A DNA stretch of 64,000 bases from CADCVW01 sp964251385 (GTDB lineage Bacteria; Pseudomonadota; Alphaproteobacteria; Sphingomonadales; Sphingomonadaceae): contig CAXUJK010000003.1 of assembly GCA_964251385.1 (NCBI GenBank), forward strand, positions 496,001 through 560,000, written 5' to 3'. Positions 8,657 through 17,678 of this stretch are shown here, in pieces (positions within the stretch are counted from its first letter, which is position 1; every line of letters starts with the position of its first letter). A program made the translations under genes and the position numbers. Below the pieces are notes generated by a model. The model saw only the letters and a program-made list of their open reading frames with translations. It was not told the origin of the DNA and searched no databases.

Positions 8657-8929
8657 GTGAGAAGTTTGAAAGCCGCCTTCCTTGTGCCGATCATCGCGGT
8701 TTGTGGTTGCGGTCCGAACGTTCAGGATGGAAACGGCCGTCAGATCGATCGTCAAGCCGAGCGCGAAGCGCAGGCCCTTGAACTCGAAGCGGTGAGGGCG
8801 GAGGAGCCGATGGCCGACGGCGGGCAGACCGCAGTCATCGCCGAAGAGAAGGGGGCCGCGCTCGACCGGGAGGCCGATATGTTAGTCGCCGGCGGCGAAC
8901 GCGAGGCCGCCGCGAGCCGGTCCCGATAG
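8657..8929 (+). CDS. Small predicted lipoprotein
   Basis: A 90-residue product starts at a GTG (8657) preceded by a weak AAGGTTGG. The N-terminus VRSLKAAFLVPIIAVCGC is a short lipoprotein-type signal with a cysteine at the end. The mature part is very rich in Glu, Ala and Arg, with helical heptad-like stretches (QAEREAQALELEAVRAEE). No family is recognised. The upstream extension of the frame to 8456 is not protein-like. Moderate confidence that it is real. Confidence 0.45.
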   Translation: MRSLKAAFLVPIIAVCGCGPNVQDGNGRQIDRQAEREAQALELEAVRAEEPMADGGQTAVIAEEKGAALDREADMLVAGGEREAAASRSR

Positions 8930-9335
8930 CGGATGAGTCGAGCAAGGTTGGTATGCCCGCTCGTACGTCCAAGCGTCGGCATTCGTCTTGCACCGGCCAA
9001 GCGCCCAGACAGGCCGTAATGGTGAGACGCGGCACGCTCGGGCCGACAAGGCTGTGAACGACGAAGACGGTCATTCTCAAGAGCGCCTTCCGGAGCGGTT
9101 CACGTCCTGGTGAGCCGCAGGACTACGCGCACCAGAGGCACGACCGGCCCGGTCGATGCCTGCGCGAAGGCGTGCGACGATCAGGGCCGTGTTGGATGGT
9201 CAGCGCTTTCCACCAACGCTTCCTTGAACAGCCCAATGGTCAATTATCCGGTCCGCGGGACGACATCTTGATCGGATTGGGTCCAAGCACGGGTTCAAAA
9301 CTGCCAAGCACGATCAGACCTTTGCGTTGATTGAA
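8930..9335. other. Intergenic, no supported gene
   Basis: Only short overlapping GC-rich frames are present. A TTGAT-TGA-ATCAA palindrome near 9328-9340 overlaps the end of the kinase gene. Its 3-bp spacer does not fit a FNR-type box, and its position inside a gene end makes a regulatory role unlikely. Confidence 0.4.
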
Positions 9336-10385
9336 TCAAAGCGCCGTCTGCACTGCTTGTCTGGTCGTCGCATTTTCGGAATGGCCGACGCGGACGGTCG
9401 TGCCGGGATGCTGGTCATCGACTTCGATAACCGCGCATAGCTTGCGGGCCAGTGCCTCTACGATGCTGGTACCAAGGCCCGCCTTGGCGCGATCGAGGTC
9501 GGCGGGCATGCCGACGCCGTTGTCGCGGACCGACAGAAGCCATGCCGGCTCGTCGTTCCGGTATTCCACGGTGATCGTTCCACTGCGGCCGTCAGGAAAA
9601 GCGTGCTTCAAGGCGTTGATTACCAGCTCGGTGACGATCAGGCCAAGGCTGACCGAGGTGTCCGCCTCGACTGTTCCTCCACCAACCTCTACAACTAGCG
9701 TAATCATGTCGTGGTCGGCGATCATGGATGCGCCGATGCTGGCGCAGAGCCTTTGCAGGTAGTGACGCACCTCGACCTGCTCGGTGCCAGACACGATAAG
9801 CTGCTGCTGGAGTGCCGCGACCGACATGACGCGGCCGTGCGCGACTTGGAGATGGTTCTTTGTCTCCTCCGACTGCACCTTGCGTGCACTCAGCATCAGG
9901 ACGCTCGCGATTATCTGCAGGCTGTTGGCGACACGATGCTGAATTTCGCGCAGCAGAACGCCTTTCTCGAAGATCAGCTCGTCTTTCAGCCGTGTGTTCT
10001 CGCGTTCTGCCGTAACGTCGCTCACGCTTAGTAGGAGCCGCGCGGGTTCGTCAGGACCATAGTCGAGGTTGCGTACGGCGAGCACCAGCCGCCGCTTGGA
10101 CGGTCCCACGCCCATGTCCATCTCGTACGGCGGAAGGTCGGATCGGTCCACAACTGCGACCGACAGCAGCGCCGCCAACTGCGGAACGTTCCATTCGCCG
10201 CCACCAAGTGCCAGCATGTCGACACCAACGCTGAGCGCGGGATCGATGCCATACGCGTCGCAGAACGACGCGCTGGCGCCCAGCACGTGCATGTCGCCGT
10301 CCAGCAACAGCAACGGAACCGCCGACGACGACAGCATCGCTGATGCCAAGTCGGCGGCAGGAGCCCGGCATAAAGCTTGCGACAA
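9336..10385 (-). CDS. PAS-HisKA_2 sensor histidine kinase
   Basis: This 349-residue cytoplasmic kinase has no membrane segments. Residues about 20-130 form a PAS-like sensor (PLLLLDGDMHVLGASASFCDAYGID, ending in LLSVSDVTAERE). The phosphoacceptor region is REIQHRVANSLQIIASVLML, the HisKA_2 (PF07568) type, with H in the QHR triplet. The ATPase domain shows the N-box LGLIVTELVINALKHAFPDG and the G1 box DNGVGMP. Kinases of this class often feed PhyR/EcfG general stress or CheY-like pathways in alphaproteobacteria. The start is a TTG at 10385 with GGAAGG eight bases upstream. It is divergent from a Crp/Fnr gene, with an FNR-like box between. A decayed copy lies at 4630-5006. Confidence 0.85.
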   Translation of the reverse strand: MSQALCRAPAADLASAMLSSSAVPLLLLDGDMHVLGASASFCDAYGIDPALSVGVDMLALGGGEWNVPQLAALLSVAVVDRSDLPPYEMDMGVGPSKRRLVLAVRNLDYGPDEPARLLLSVSDVTAERENTRLKDELIFEKGVLLREIQHRVANSLQIIASVLMLSARKVQSEETKNHLQVAHGRVMSVAALQQQLIVSGTEQVEVRHYLQRLCASIGASMIADHDMITLVVEVGGGTVEADTSVSLGLIVTELVINALKHAFPDGRSGTITVEYRNDEPAWLLSVRDNGVGMPADLDRAKAGLGTSIVEALARKLCAVIEVDDQHPGTTVRVGHSENATTRQAVQTAL

Positions 10386-10448
10386 AGTCTGAGCCTTCCG
10401 TTTAGCACACCGAGCGGATCGGAATGGCAGGTCACGGCCGAGGCATTA

Positions 10449-10462
10449 TTGATCGAGATCAG
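10449..10462. promoter_or_regulatory. FNR/FixK-like box between kinase and Crp/Fnr gene
   Basis: TTGAT-CGAG-ATCAG has one mismatch to the consensus. Its centre is 70 bp from the kinase TTG start on the minus strand. It is also upstream of the Crp/Fnr-family gene on the plus strand. It could control the kinase, the regulator itself, or both. Confidence 0.5.
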
Positions 10463-10678
10463 CGTCGTGGCGGTTCTGTCGACCACTACGTCGACGACAG
10501 TGTAAAACGACCTCACCGCTGAGCCACGTTGCCGAAAATATTGGAAGATACATCAAGGATACGGTTGCGAAAAGATGCTTTCTTTAGTACAGCGAATTCT
10601 CTGGACGCAGCCGAGTTCAGACAGCCGTCTGGATGCTGCGAACGATCTGTCTGTCAGGATGAAGCGACGGGAACCTAC

Positions 10679-11401
10679 GTGGCCAACGCTTTTATCGACA
10701 AGCTTAGTGCGCATGCTTCGCTGCCGGCTGAAGATGTCGCCTCCTTGATAAATGCATGCGTCAGCCAGAAGAACATGCCTGCACGACACGATCTGATCCG
10801 CGAAGGTGACAAGCCGGGTCCGATCTTCGTCATTCTGGAAGGATGGGCCTGCCGGTACAAGCTGCTGCCGGAAGGAACTCGACAGATCACCGCCTTCCTC
10901 ATGCCCGGCGATTGCTGCGATCTGCATGCATCGGTTCTGAACTTCATGGAACATAGCATCGCCACGATCACGCCGGCTCGCGTCGCGATGGTCGCCCGCC
11001 CGCGCATGGAAGAGCTGATCACGTCTCGTCCGGCCATCACGCGAGCGTTCTGGTGGGCGCAGCTGGTTGACGAAGATACCTTGCGGGCCTGGATCGTGAG
11101 CATGGGTCGTCGCGACAGCGTACAGCGAGTCGCGCATCTCATGTGCGAACTCTACGTGCGCGCGCGTAACGTAGGCCTGACGAGCCAGGGTCAATTCGAA
11201 TTGCCGTTGACGCAGAGCGTTCTTGGCGACGCCTTAGGGCTTACGGCGGTGCACGTGAACCGCGTGCTCCGAAAGCTGCGGGTTGCCGGGATCATGGAGC
11301 TGACCGCCGGCAGCCTGATCATCTCTGACGTCGCCAAGCTTGCGAACGTCGCGGGCTTCGACGATAACTATCTTCATCGGCGATTGCGACGCGACAGGTA
11401 G
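10679..11401 (+). CDS. Crp/Fnr-family transcriptional regulator
   Basis: The 240-residue form has a cyclic-nucleotide-binding-like beta-roll (RHDLIREGDKPGPIFVILEGWACRYKLL...GTRQITAFLMPGDCCDLHA). A long dimerisation helix follows, then a Crp-type winged helix (LPLTQSVLGDALGLTAVHVNRVLRKLRVAGI). No N-terminal FNR iron-sulfur cysteine cluster is present, so oxygen is not sensed the FNR way; it resembles FixK-type regulators. The frame is open from 10529 (TTG), but family alignment favours the GTG at 10679. It is the obvious candidate to bind the TTGAT-N4-ATCAA boxes seen around it. Confidence 0.85.
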   Translation: MANAFIDKLSAHASLPAEDVASLINACVSQKNMPARHDLIREGDKPGPIFVILEGWACRYKLLPEGTRQITAFLMPGDCCDLHASVLNFMEHSIATITPARVAMVARPRMEELITSRPAITRAFWWAQLVDEDTLRAWIVSMGRRDSVQRVAHLMCELYVRARNVGLTSQGQFELPLTQSVLGDALGLTAVHVNRVLRKLRVAGIMELTAGSLIISDVAKLANVAGFDDNYLHRRLRRDR

Positions 11402-11566
11402 CGGGCCCAGGCTCTCATTACTGCGAACATAGCCTGCTTGCATTGATCGAAATCTGTGCGCGAATTGCGGAGCGCTCTAGTGGAGGTGCTACAGTCGACA
11501 TGCGTAAAGTACGCTGACGGCGACAAAACGCGATCAACCCTCGCCTGTCGAACCAAAGGTCAGCTC

Positions 11567-11842
11567 ATGAATCCTCAAAATAACTCCCGCCATCCGGCCA
11601 TCATCGTCGAGCCGGATGCGCACGGCCAAGCCGCGCTCTTACTGACCGAGAGCCTCATCCACTCGCTCGTTGACAAGGGATTCTTGTCAATACCCGATGC
11701 GGTGGAAGTTATCGAAGTCGCAGCGGACGTCAAACTCGAAGTCGCTACCGCTGCTGGCGAGTCTAAAAAGCGGATGGAAGAGTCGCTAGAATTATTGCGC
11801 AGGATGTCTGTCAGCTTCGAGACAGATGGAATCACGTCCTGA
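11567..11842 (+). CDS. Small conserved-looking hypothetical protein
   Basis: A 91-residue acidic protein begins at the ATG at 11567 (AACCAAAGGTCAGCTC upstream). It is mostly helical in appearance: ALLLTESLIHSLVDKGFLSIPDAVEVIEVAADVKLEVA, followed by KKRMEESLELLRRMSVSFE. There is no signal peptide and no recognised domain. A TTGAT half-palindrome at 11443 lies upstream, but the match is weak. Its position directly after the Crp/Fnr gene and its clean composition support a real gene. Confidence 0.6.
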   Translation: MNPQNNSRHPAIIVEPDAHGQAALLLTESLIHSLVDKGFLSIPDAVEVIEVAADVKLEVATAAGESKKRMEESLELLRRMSVSFETDGITS

Positions 11843-12311
11843 GAGATGGTCTAAGTCCGGCGCAAGGCGGACAATGACCTAAACACGCAATGTGTTCTCG
11901 GCCTGTGCGCCGATCATGGTGACCTCCGTATTCTCACGGCGGTCGGTGTAGCACGATGCTGTCCTGTCGCTGCTTACTTGGCGGACACTATACGAGCGAC
12001 GGCGCGAACGGTTAGCGGCACCGATGCTCGGCCGAAGCGAACCACTCATGCCAGCTAATGCAAGGGATCCGTTCGGCTTGGATCAGGATCGGCTTCCGAT
12101 CCAGCACCAGTCGAGCGAGCCACAAGATGAGCTTCGCCGCCTTGATCTCGATCAAGCAAATCGAGCTTGGAGCGATACAGAGAGGCTCGTGCCCGCGATC
12201 CCTCTCGCTGTCTGGTGGCTCGGGCGTCTTGTTCGGAGAAGAGCGACCTGACGCTTCCGGACCTGTCGGGAAGACTTTGGTTCTTGGCGCAACATCGATG
12301 GAGGTTTGAGC
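11843..12311. other. Intergenic with one perfect FNR-like box
   Basis: No gene is supported. The only structured signal is TTGAT-CTCG-ATCAA at 12142-12155, described separately. GGAGG at 12300-12304 is the ribosome-binding site of the next gene. Confidence 0.5.
12142..12155. promoter_or_regulatory. Perfect FNR/FixK-like box
   Basis: TTGAT-CTCG-ATCAA matches the Crp/Fnr-family palindrome exactly. The next plus-strand start (12312) is 163 bp downstream, so the regulated promoter would have a long leader. Alternatively the box served a gene that is now lost. Confidence 0.5.
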
Positions 12312-13379
12312 ATGAGCGGGGACACCAGCTTCAAGGCGGGAAGCCATGCTTCTTCGCATCACGAGACCGCTTGGATCGAAGCAGGTCGCGCCGACGGACC
12401 CCTGATGATCTTCCTTCACGGCTGGCCGGAGATCGGTTTGATATGGCGCGCGCAACTTGAGCACTTCGCCGCTGCGGGGTGGCGCTGCGTCGCGCCCGAC
12501 ATGAGAGGCTACGGCGGATCGTCGGTGCCGACGGCGATATCCGACTATTCGGTGCGGATGATCGTCGACGACATGGTTGCGCTGCATGACGCGCTGGGCG
12601 GCGAGCCGGCGGTCTGGGTCGGGCACGACTGGGGAAGCCCGGTTGCGTGGTCCCTGGCCGCGCATCACCCTGCCCGTTGCCGGGGCGTCGCCAACCTGTG
12701 CGTTCCGTACCTAGCGCGCGGCATGACACTCGAGACGCTGGTGCCGCTCGTCGATCGGACGGTCTACCCCGAGGACCGCTTCCCCGTGGGGCAATGGGAC
12801 TATTGGCGTTACCATTACGAGAACTACGCGCGGAGCGCCGCCGAACTAGCCGCGGACGTGCCCGCCACCCTGGCCGTACTCTACCGGGCCGGCTCACCCG
12901 ACGGCCTTGATCAGCCTGCCCGGCTTGCCAATATCCGCGCCCAGGGCGGTTGGTTCGGAGATGCCCACCGTGCGCCCGCGACGCGCCTGGACACGACGAT
13001 ACTCAGCGAAGCCGATTACGCCCTCTTCATCGCCGCGTTTGAACGCACTGGATTTTCAGGCGCCAACGCCTGGTACCTCAACGATGCCGCCAACGCGGCC
13101 TTCGCGTCGGAGGCGCCCGATTTCGGCCGGATTACGGTTCCGGCGCTCTTCATCCATGCGCGTTGGGACACGACCTGCGAAACCGTGCGAAGCCAACTCG
13201 CCGATCCGATGCGCGCCGACTGCGCCGAGCTGACGGAGGTGACCATCGACGCCGGACACGAAGTCATGAAGGAGCGGCCCGCCGAGACCAACGCGGCGCT
13301 TGCCAATTGGCTAGCGAAGAAGGTCTCGACCCAGCGCAGCTCGGATGTGAACCTTGGCCTGCCTAGATCGCATTTTTGA
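12312..13379 (+). CDS. Alpha/beta hydrolase, epoxide-hydrolase-like
   Basis: This 355-residue soluble hydrolase has the features of the epoxide hydrolase branch. HGWPE forms the oxyanion motif near residue 38. GHDWGS contains the nucleophilic aspartate. A cap region rich in Tyr/Trp follows (YWRYHYENYARS). The catalytic acid is probably in HARWDTTCE, and the histidine in AGHEVMKERP. Epoxide hydrolases add water to epoxides to give diols, but haloalkane dehalogenases share these motifs. The ATG at 12312 follows GGAGG by seven bases; an in-frame TTG at 12306 is less likely. It stands upstream of the Mo hydroxylase operon with a 96-bp gap. Confidence 0.8.
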   Translation: MSGDTSFKAGSHASSHHETAWIEAGRADGPLMIFLHGWPEIGLIWRAQLEHFAAAGWRCVAPDMRGYGGSSVPTAISDYSVRMIVDDMVALHDALGGEPAVWVGHDWGSPVAWSLAAHHPARCRGVANLCVPYLARGMTLETLVPLVDRTVYPEDRFPVGQWDYWRYHYENYARSAAELAADVPATLAVLYRAGSPDGLDQPARLANIRAQGGWFGDAHRAPATRLDTTILSEADYALFIAAFERTGFSGANAWYLNDAANAAFASEAPDFGRITVPALFIHARWDTTCETVRSQLADPMRADCAELTEVTIDAGHEVMKERPAETNAALANWLAKKVSTQRSSDVNLGLPRSHF

Positions 13380-13475
13380 GCGGAGATGCAGGTAACTCGA
13401 CATGATACCATCGGCGATATGCGGTGACTTCGTTCCTGATTCAGCATAGAGGCTGAATACAGGCCGGAGAGCGCC

Positions 13476-14003
13476 ATGCACCTCACGATCAACGGAAAAC
13501 CTGTCGATGTCGTCTGCGATGTCCGCACGTCATTGCTCGATCTGCTCAGAGACCATTTGCAGCTGTTCGGCACCAAGAAAGGCTGCAACCAGGGTGCGTG
13601 CGGAGCGTGCACGGTGCTTGTCGACGACGAACGGATCAACGCCTGTCTTGCGTTGGCGGTACAGTACGAAGGACGGCGCATCGTCACGGTCGAGGGCTTG
13701 GGCTCGGCGGAGGCGCTGCATCCACTTCAATCCGCGTTCGTCGAGCATGACGGCTTCCAGTGCGGCTACTGCACGCCGGGGCAGCTCTGTTCGGCTCTCG
13801 GTATGTTCGGCGAGTTCAAACGCGGCGTACCGAGCGTCGTGACGAACGATCTAGCCGCGGGTTCGGACGACCTGTCCCACGACGAGCTGCGCGAACGCAT
13901 GAGCGGCAACCTTTGCCGGTGCGGCGCCTACAACGGCATCATCGACGCCATCGAGTCGGCCATGGCGACCGGCAACATGTCGGGACAGCGAGCGGTGCTA
14001 TGA
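13476..14003 (+). CDS. Mo hydroxylase small subunit, two [2Fe-2S] clusters
   Basis: This 175-residue iron-sulfur subunit belongs to the xanthine dehydrogenase/aldehyde oxidoreductase family. The plant-type ferredoxin domain has CNQGACGACTVLVDDERINAC. The alpha-helical second domain has FQCGYCTPGQ and GNLCRCGAY. It passes electrons from the molybdenum centre to the FAD subunit. It has no Tat signal, in contrast to the equivalent subunit at 38274-38987, so this enzyme is probably cytoplasmic. The ATG at 13476 follows GGAGAG. Its TGA overlaps the ATG of the FAD subunit gene (ATGA), indicating a translationally coupled operon. Confidence 0.9.
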   Translation: MHLTINGKPVDVVCDVRTSLLDLLRDHLQLFGTKKGCNQGACGACTVLVDDERINACLALAVQYEGRRIVTVEGLGSAEALHPLQSAFVEHDGFQCGYCTPGQLCSALGMFGEFKRGVPSVVTNDLAAGSDDLSHDELRERMSGNLCRCGAYNGIIDAIESAMATGNMSGQRAVL

Positions 14004-14982
14004 TCGAGTTCAGCTACACGCGGCCCGACACGGCGGATCAGGCGATCCGGCTTGTAGGCGGTCGCACCGAGTCCAAGTATCTCGGCGGCGGGACCAACCT
14101 CGTGGATCTAATGCGTGAGGGGATCGAGGAGCCCAAGGACCTCGTCGACGTCAGCCGGCTATCGACGCGCGCGCGGACGGTGGCATCGTCATCGGCGGCG
14201 GCGCGCGGAACACCGCTGTTGCCGCTCATCCGGCGGTGCGGGAGCGGTATCCGATGCTCGCCCGTTCGATCCTCGCCGGCGCAAGCGCGCAAATCCGCAA
14301 CGTGGCGACGATCGGCGGCAACATCCTGCAACGGACGCGCTGCTACTATTTCTACGACCCCGCCGCACGATGCAACAAGCGAACGCCGGGTGCCGGGTGC
14401 GACGCGCTGGAGGGGTTCAACCGCATCCACGCCATCTTGGGCGCATCTCCCGCCTGCGTGGCGACGCATCCGTCGGACATGTGCGTTGCGCTTGCGGCGC
14501 TGGGGGCGGTCGTGCACCTTCAAGGGCCCGAGGGCGCGCGGACGATCGAACTGGTCGATCTTCACCGCCTGCCCGAAGGCCGGCCCGAGTTAGAAACGTT
14601 GATGCGCGCCGGCGAGCTGATCGTGGCGATTGAGTTGCCGCCGTTGCCGTTGGCTGCGCGTTCCGATTATCGCAAGGTCCGCGACCGGGCGAGCTACGCC
14701 TTCGCGCTCGTATCCGTCGCCGCGGCGCTTGACGTCGCCGCCGACGGCACGATCCGCGACGTTCGGCTCGCGCTGGGCGGGGTGGCGTACAAGCCGTGGC
14801 GAGCATGGGCGGCCGAAGCGGCGCTTAAGGGCGCCCGCGCAAGCCAAGCGAGCTTCCGCGACGCGGCCGAGATCGAGTTGCGCGACGCGGCGGGACTTCG
14901 CGACAACGCGTTCAAGATCGAGCTGGCCAAGCGCACGATCGTGGCGACGCTTGAGGACCTTGGCCGAGGGACGCCGACATGA
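14000..14982 (+). pseudogene. Mo hydroxylase FAD subunit, single frameshift
   Basis: The gene starts at the ATG at 14000 and encodes an FAD-binding PCMH-type subunit: YLGGGTNLVDLMREG (FAD pyrophosphate loop) in the first frame. After a shift near 14158-14162 the second frame gives GGIVIGGGARNTAVAAHPAV, IRNVATIGGNILQRTRC and the CO-dehydrogenase flavoprotein C-terminal domain. Restoring one base between DVSRL and IDARADGG would give a complete protein of about 327 residues. As written it is broken, which would cut electron flow from the neighbouring subunits unless the frameshift is a sequencing error. Its stop overlaps the next gene start (ATGA). Confidence 0.85.
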
Positions 14983-17267
14983 GCATCATTGAAACCGTGA
15001 TCAAGACCGTCGCGCCGTTGCTGCCGGACCGGCCCGCCGACCCGATGATGTTCAAGCATGGCGCGGTCGGCACGTCGCTGTCCCGCGTCGATGGCCCCGC
15101 CAAGGTGGCCGGTCAGGCGCGCTTCGCTGCCGAGGTATTGTTCGCGAACCTCGCCTACGCATCGATCGTGTACAGCCGCATCGCGTGTGGACGCATCGCC
15201 TCCATCGACGTCGAGGCGGCGAAGGCGGCGCCCGGCGTGGCGCTCGTCATGACGCACGAGAACGCTCCTCGCATGTCGCCGCCGGCACAGATGATGACCG
15301 ACCCGTCGGGCGCGACGATGAGCAAGCTGCCGGTCATGCAAGACTCCCGGATCAGCTGGAACGGCGAGCCCGTCGCTCTCGTGCTCGCCGACACGCAGGA
15401 ACAGGCGGACCATGCGGCCTCGCTGGTCTGCGTCGATTATGCTTCGGAGCGGGCGGATCTGTCGTTCGAGGAGGCGAAACCGAACGCCCCGGACGACATC
15501 CTGGGCGAGCCCACCGAGGTCCGGATCGGAGATGCCGAAGGCGCCCTCGCGAAGGCCGACGTCGTGGTCGATCAGACCTACGTGACGCCGCGGCACAGCC
15601 ATGCGGCGATCGAGCCGCACGGCGTGACCGTCGCATGGGACGACGACATGCTGACGGTGCACGATATGACGCAGATGCTCGGCAACACCCGCTACACGAT
15701 CGCCAAGGCGTTCGGGATCGCCGAAGACAAGATTCGAGTCCTTTCGCCTTTCGTGGGCGGCGGGTTCGGGAGCAAGGCGGTCTGGAGCCATCATCTGCTT
15801 GGCATCGCCGCCGCCAAGCTGGCCGGGCGGCCGGTCCGGCTTGTGCTTTCCCGCGAGGGCGTGTTCCGCGCCACCGGCGGTCGCACGACCACGCGCCAAC
15901 GCGTCGCCCTGGGAGCCAGGACCGACGGAACGCTGGCTGCGCTGATCCACACGGGAACGGCTGCGATGAGCCACAACAACACGTGGCCGGAACAATTCAC
16001 CTTTCCCGCGCGCCATCTTTACACCGCCGACACGATGCTGATCGGGCAGCAGGTGGTCGAGCTTAACATGGTCGCCAACACCTCCATGCGAGCTCCTGGC
16101 GAGTCGATCGGGACCTTCGCGCTGGAATCGGCGATTGATGAGTTGGCCGAGAAGATCGCGATCGATCCCATCGCGCTGCGCGCGCGCCTCGAGCCGGACC
16201 AGGACCCGACGACGGGGCGGCCCTTCTCGTCGCGCAACGTCGTCGAGGCGTACCGGCAGGGCGCTGAACGCTTCGGGTGGGACCCAAATCGTCCCGCCCC
16301 TCGCAGCCGCAGAGACGGCGAGTGGTGGATAGGTCAAGGCGTCGCCACCGCCTTCTATCCTTATTACCGTCTGCCGGGCGGGACGGCGAGCATAAGGCTG
16401 ACCGCTGACGGGCGCGCGGTAGCGCGGATGGCGAGCCACGAGATGGGGATGGGAACGGCGACAGTGCAGGCGCAGCACCTCGCCGAACGGCTGGGCCTGC
16501 CGATCGACAGGGTTGATTTCGAGTACGGCGACAGCGATTATCCGACGGGCACGTTCGCGGGAGGCTCGTCCCAGACCGTGACGATCGTCGCCACCGTATC
16601 CGCGGCCGCCGAAGCCTTGATCAAGCAGTTGCTCAAGCATGCCGGCAACGACTCCCCGCTGGCGGGGCTCAAGGCCGACGAGGTGGAGGCGCGCGACGGC
16701 GGGCTGTGCAAGCTCGGCGCTCCCGATCACTGCGAAAGCTACGTTTCGATCCTGCGCAGGGCGAAGCTCGAGCATCTGGAATGCGAGGCGACGGGGTCGG
16801 CCCCGCTCGAGATGCTGAAATACTCGATGTATTCCTACGGCGCGCAGTTTTGCGAGGTCCGCGTCAACGACGTCACGGGCGAGACGCGCGTCTCGCGCTT
16901 CCTTGGGTCGTTCGACACGGGCCGCATCCTCAATCCGAAGACGGCCGCGAGCCAGTTCCGCGGCGGGATCATCATGGGGCTGGGTCTGGCGTTGACGGAG
17001 GACACGCTGTTCGACGAACGGACCGGCCGCATCATGAACCCGTCGCTCGCCGAATACCACGTTCCGGTCCACCTCGACGTGCCGAAGATCGACGTGATCT
17101 GGACCGACATTCCCGACCCGCATAGCCCCCTGGGCATGCATGGCGTCGGCGAGATCGGCATCACCGGCGTCGGCGCGGCTGTCGCCAACGCCGTCTACAA
17201 CGCGTGCGGGCGGCGGGTTCGGACCCTGCCTATCACGCTGAACAAGCTGATGACGGCGACCGGCTGA
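14979..17267 (+). CDS. Mo hydroxylase large subunit (molybdopterin-binding)
   Basis: This 762-residue catalytic subunit of the xanthine dehydrogenase/aldehyde oxidase family hydroxylates an aldehyde or N-heterocycle at a molybdopterin-cytosine dinucleotide centre. Visible landmarks are VGTSLSRVDGPAKVAGQARF (start of the a/b hammerhead), SPFVGGGFGSK (the GGGFG cofactor loop), MRAPGE, and GVGEIGITGVGAAVANAV with the catalytic Glu in GEIG. The length is typical for three-subunit enzymes. No signal peptide is present. It overlaps the FAD gene by ATGA. The substrate cannot be inferred from the sequence; the nearby epoxide hydrolase and reductase remnants suggest catabolic or detoxifying chemistry. 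Confidence 0.9.
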   Translation: MSIIETVIKTVAPLLPDRPADPMMFKHGAVGTSLSRVDGPAKVAGQARFAAEVLFANLAYASIVYSRIACGRIASIDVEAAKAAPGVALVMTHENAPRMSPPAQMMTDPSGATMSKLPVMQDSRISWNGEPVALVLADTQEQADHAASLVCVDYASERADLSFEEAKPNAPDDILGEPTEVRIGDAEGALAKADVVVDQTYVTPRHSHAAIEPHGVTVAWDDDMLTVHDMTQMLGNTRYTIAKAFGIAEDKIRVLSPFVGGGFGSKAVWSHHLLGIAAAKLAGRPVRLVLSREGVFRATGGRTTTRQRVALGARTDGTLAALIHTGTAAMSHNNTWPEQFTFPARHLYTADTMLIGQQVVELNMVANTSMRAPGESIGTFALESAIDELAEKIAIDPIALRARLEPDQDPTTGRPFSSRNVVEAYRQGAERFGWDPNRPAPRSRRDGEWWIGQGVATAFYPYYRLPGGTASIRLTADGRAVARMASHEMGMGTATVQAQHLAERLGLPIDRVDFEYGDSDYPTGTFAGGSSQTVTIVATVSAAAEALIKQLLKHAGNDSPLAGLKADEVEARDGGLCKLGAPDHCESYVSILRRAKLEHLECEATGSAPLEMLKYSMYSYGAQFCEVRVNDVTGETRVSRFLGSFDTGRILNPKTAASQFRGGIIMGLGLALTEDTLFDERTGRIMNPSLAEYHVPVHLDVPKIDVIWTDIPDPHSPLGMHGVGEIGITGVGAAVANAVYNACGRRVRTLPITLNKLMTATG

Positions 17268-17678
17268 ACGGCGGCTTCGTTTCAGGGGTTCGACTTAGGC
17301 GCATCGGCACGAAATGCATGCTGCGCTTGGAACTGCTGACGCGCGAACTGCTTGAGGGGCACTTCCGGGTTCGAGGCTAACGGGAGCGTGCGCTGGACGC
17401 ACGCCGGATTTCCGGATCGTCGGGCCGCTTGTGCAGATGCACCCGCACCAGATCTCCCCGCCTGTGTGGCGGCCGATCAGCTCCAGCGGTCGGGGGAACG
17501 CGCGCGTAAGTCCGGCGACACCGTGCGACATCCCTTCCGTCGATCTGCTCGATGCGCCTCGATGCCTCGTCCTCCTGCACCGCGCGTTCGCGACCGCAGT
17601 AGCCGGGGCTTGACGCGCGACACCGGGCGTCGTTTACCCACGTTGAGGAATGCCGGACGATCGCACGGAGAGAATTTT
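17268..17678. other. Intergenic, no supported gene
   Basis: Several short frames overlap on both strands without recognisable domains or ribosome-binding sites. No terminator-like hairpin with a T-tract was seen after the large subunit gene. Confidence 0.4.

Noticed and set aside
9328..9340. TTGAT-TGA-ATCAA palindrome
   Set aside because: The 3-bp spacer does not fit a Crp/Fnr-family box, and it overlaps the end of the kinase gene, not a promoter.
14694..17141. Long minus-strand open frame (815 codons) opposite the Mo hydroxylase large subunit
   Set aside because: It is rich in Arg, His and Gly and matches no family. The plus-strand gene has full motif coverage, so this is a codon-bias shadow.
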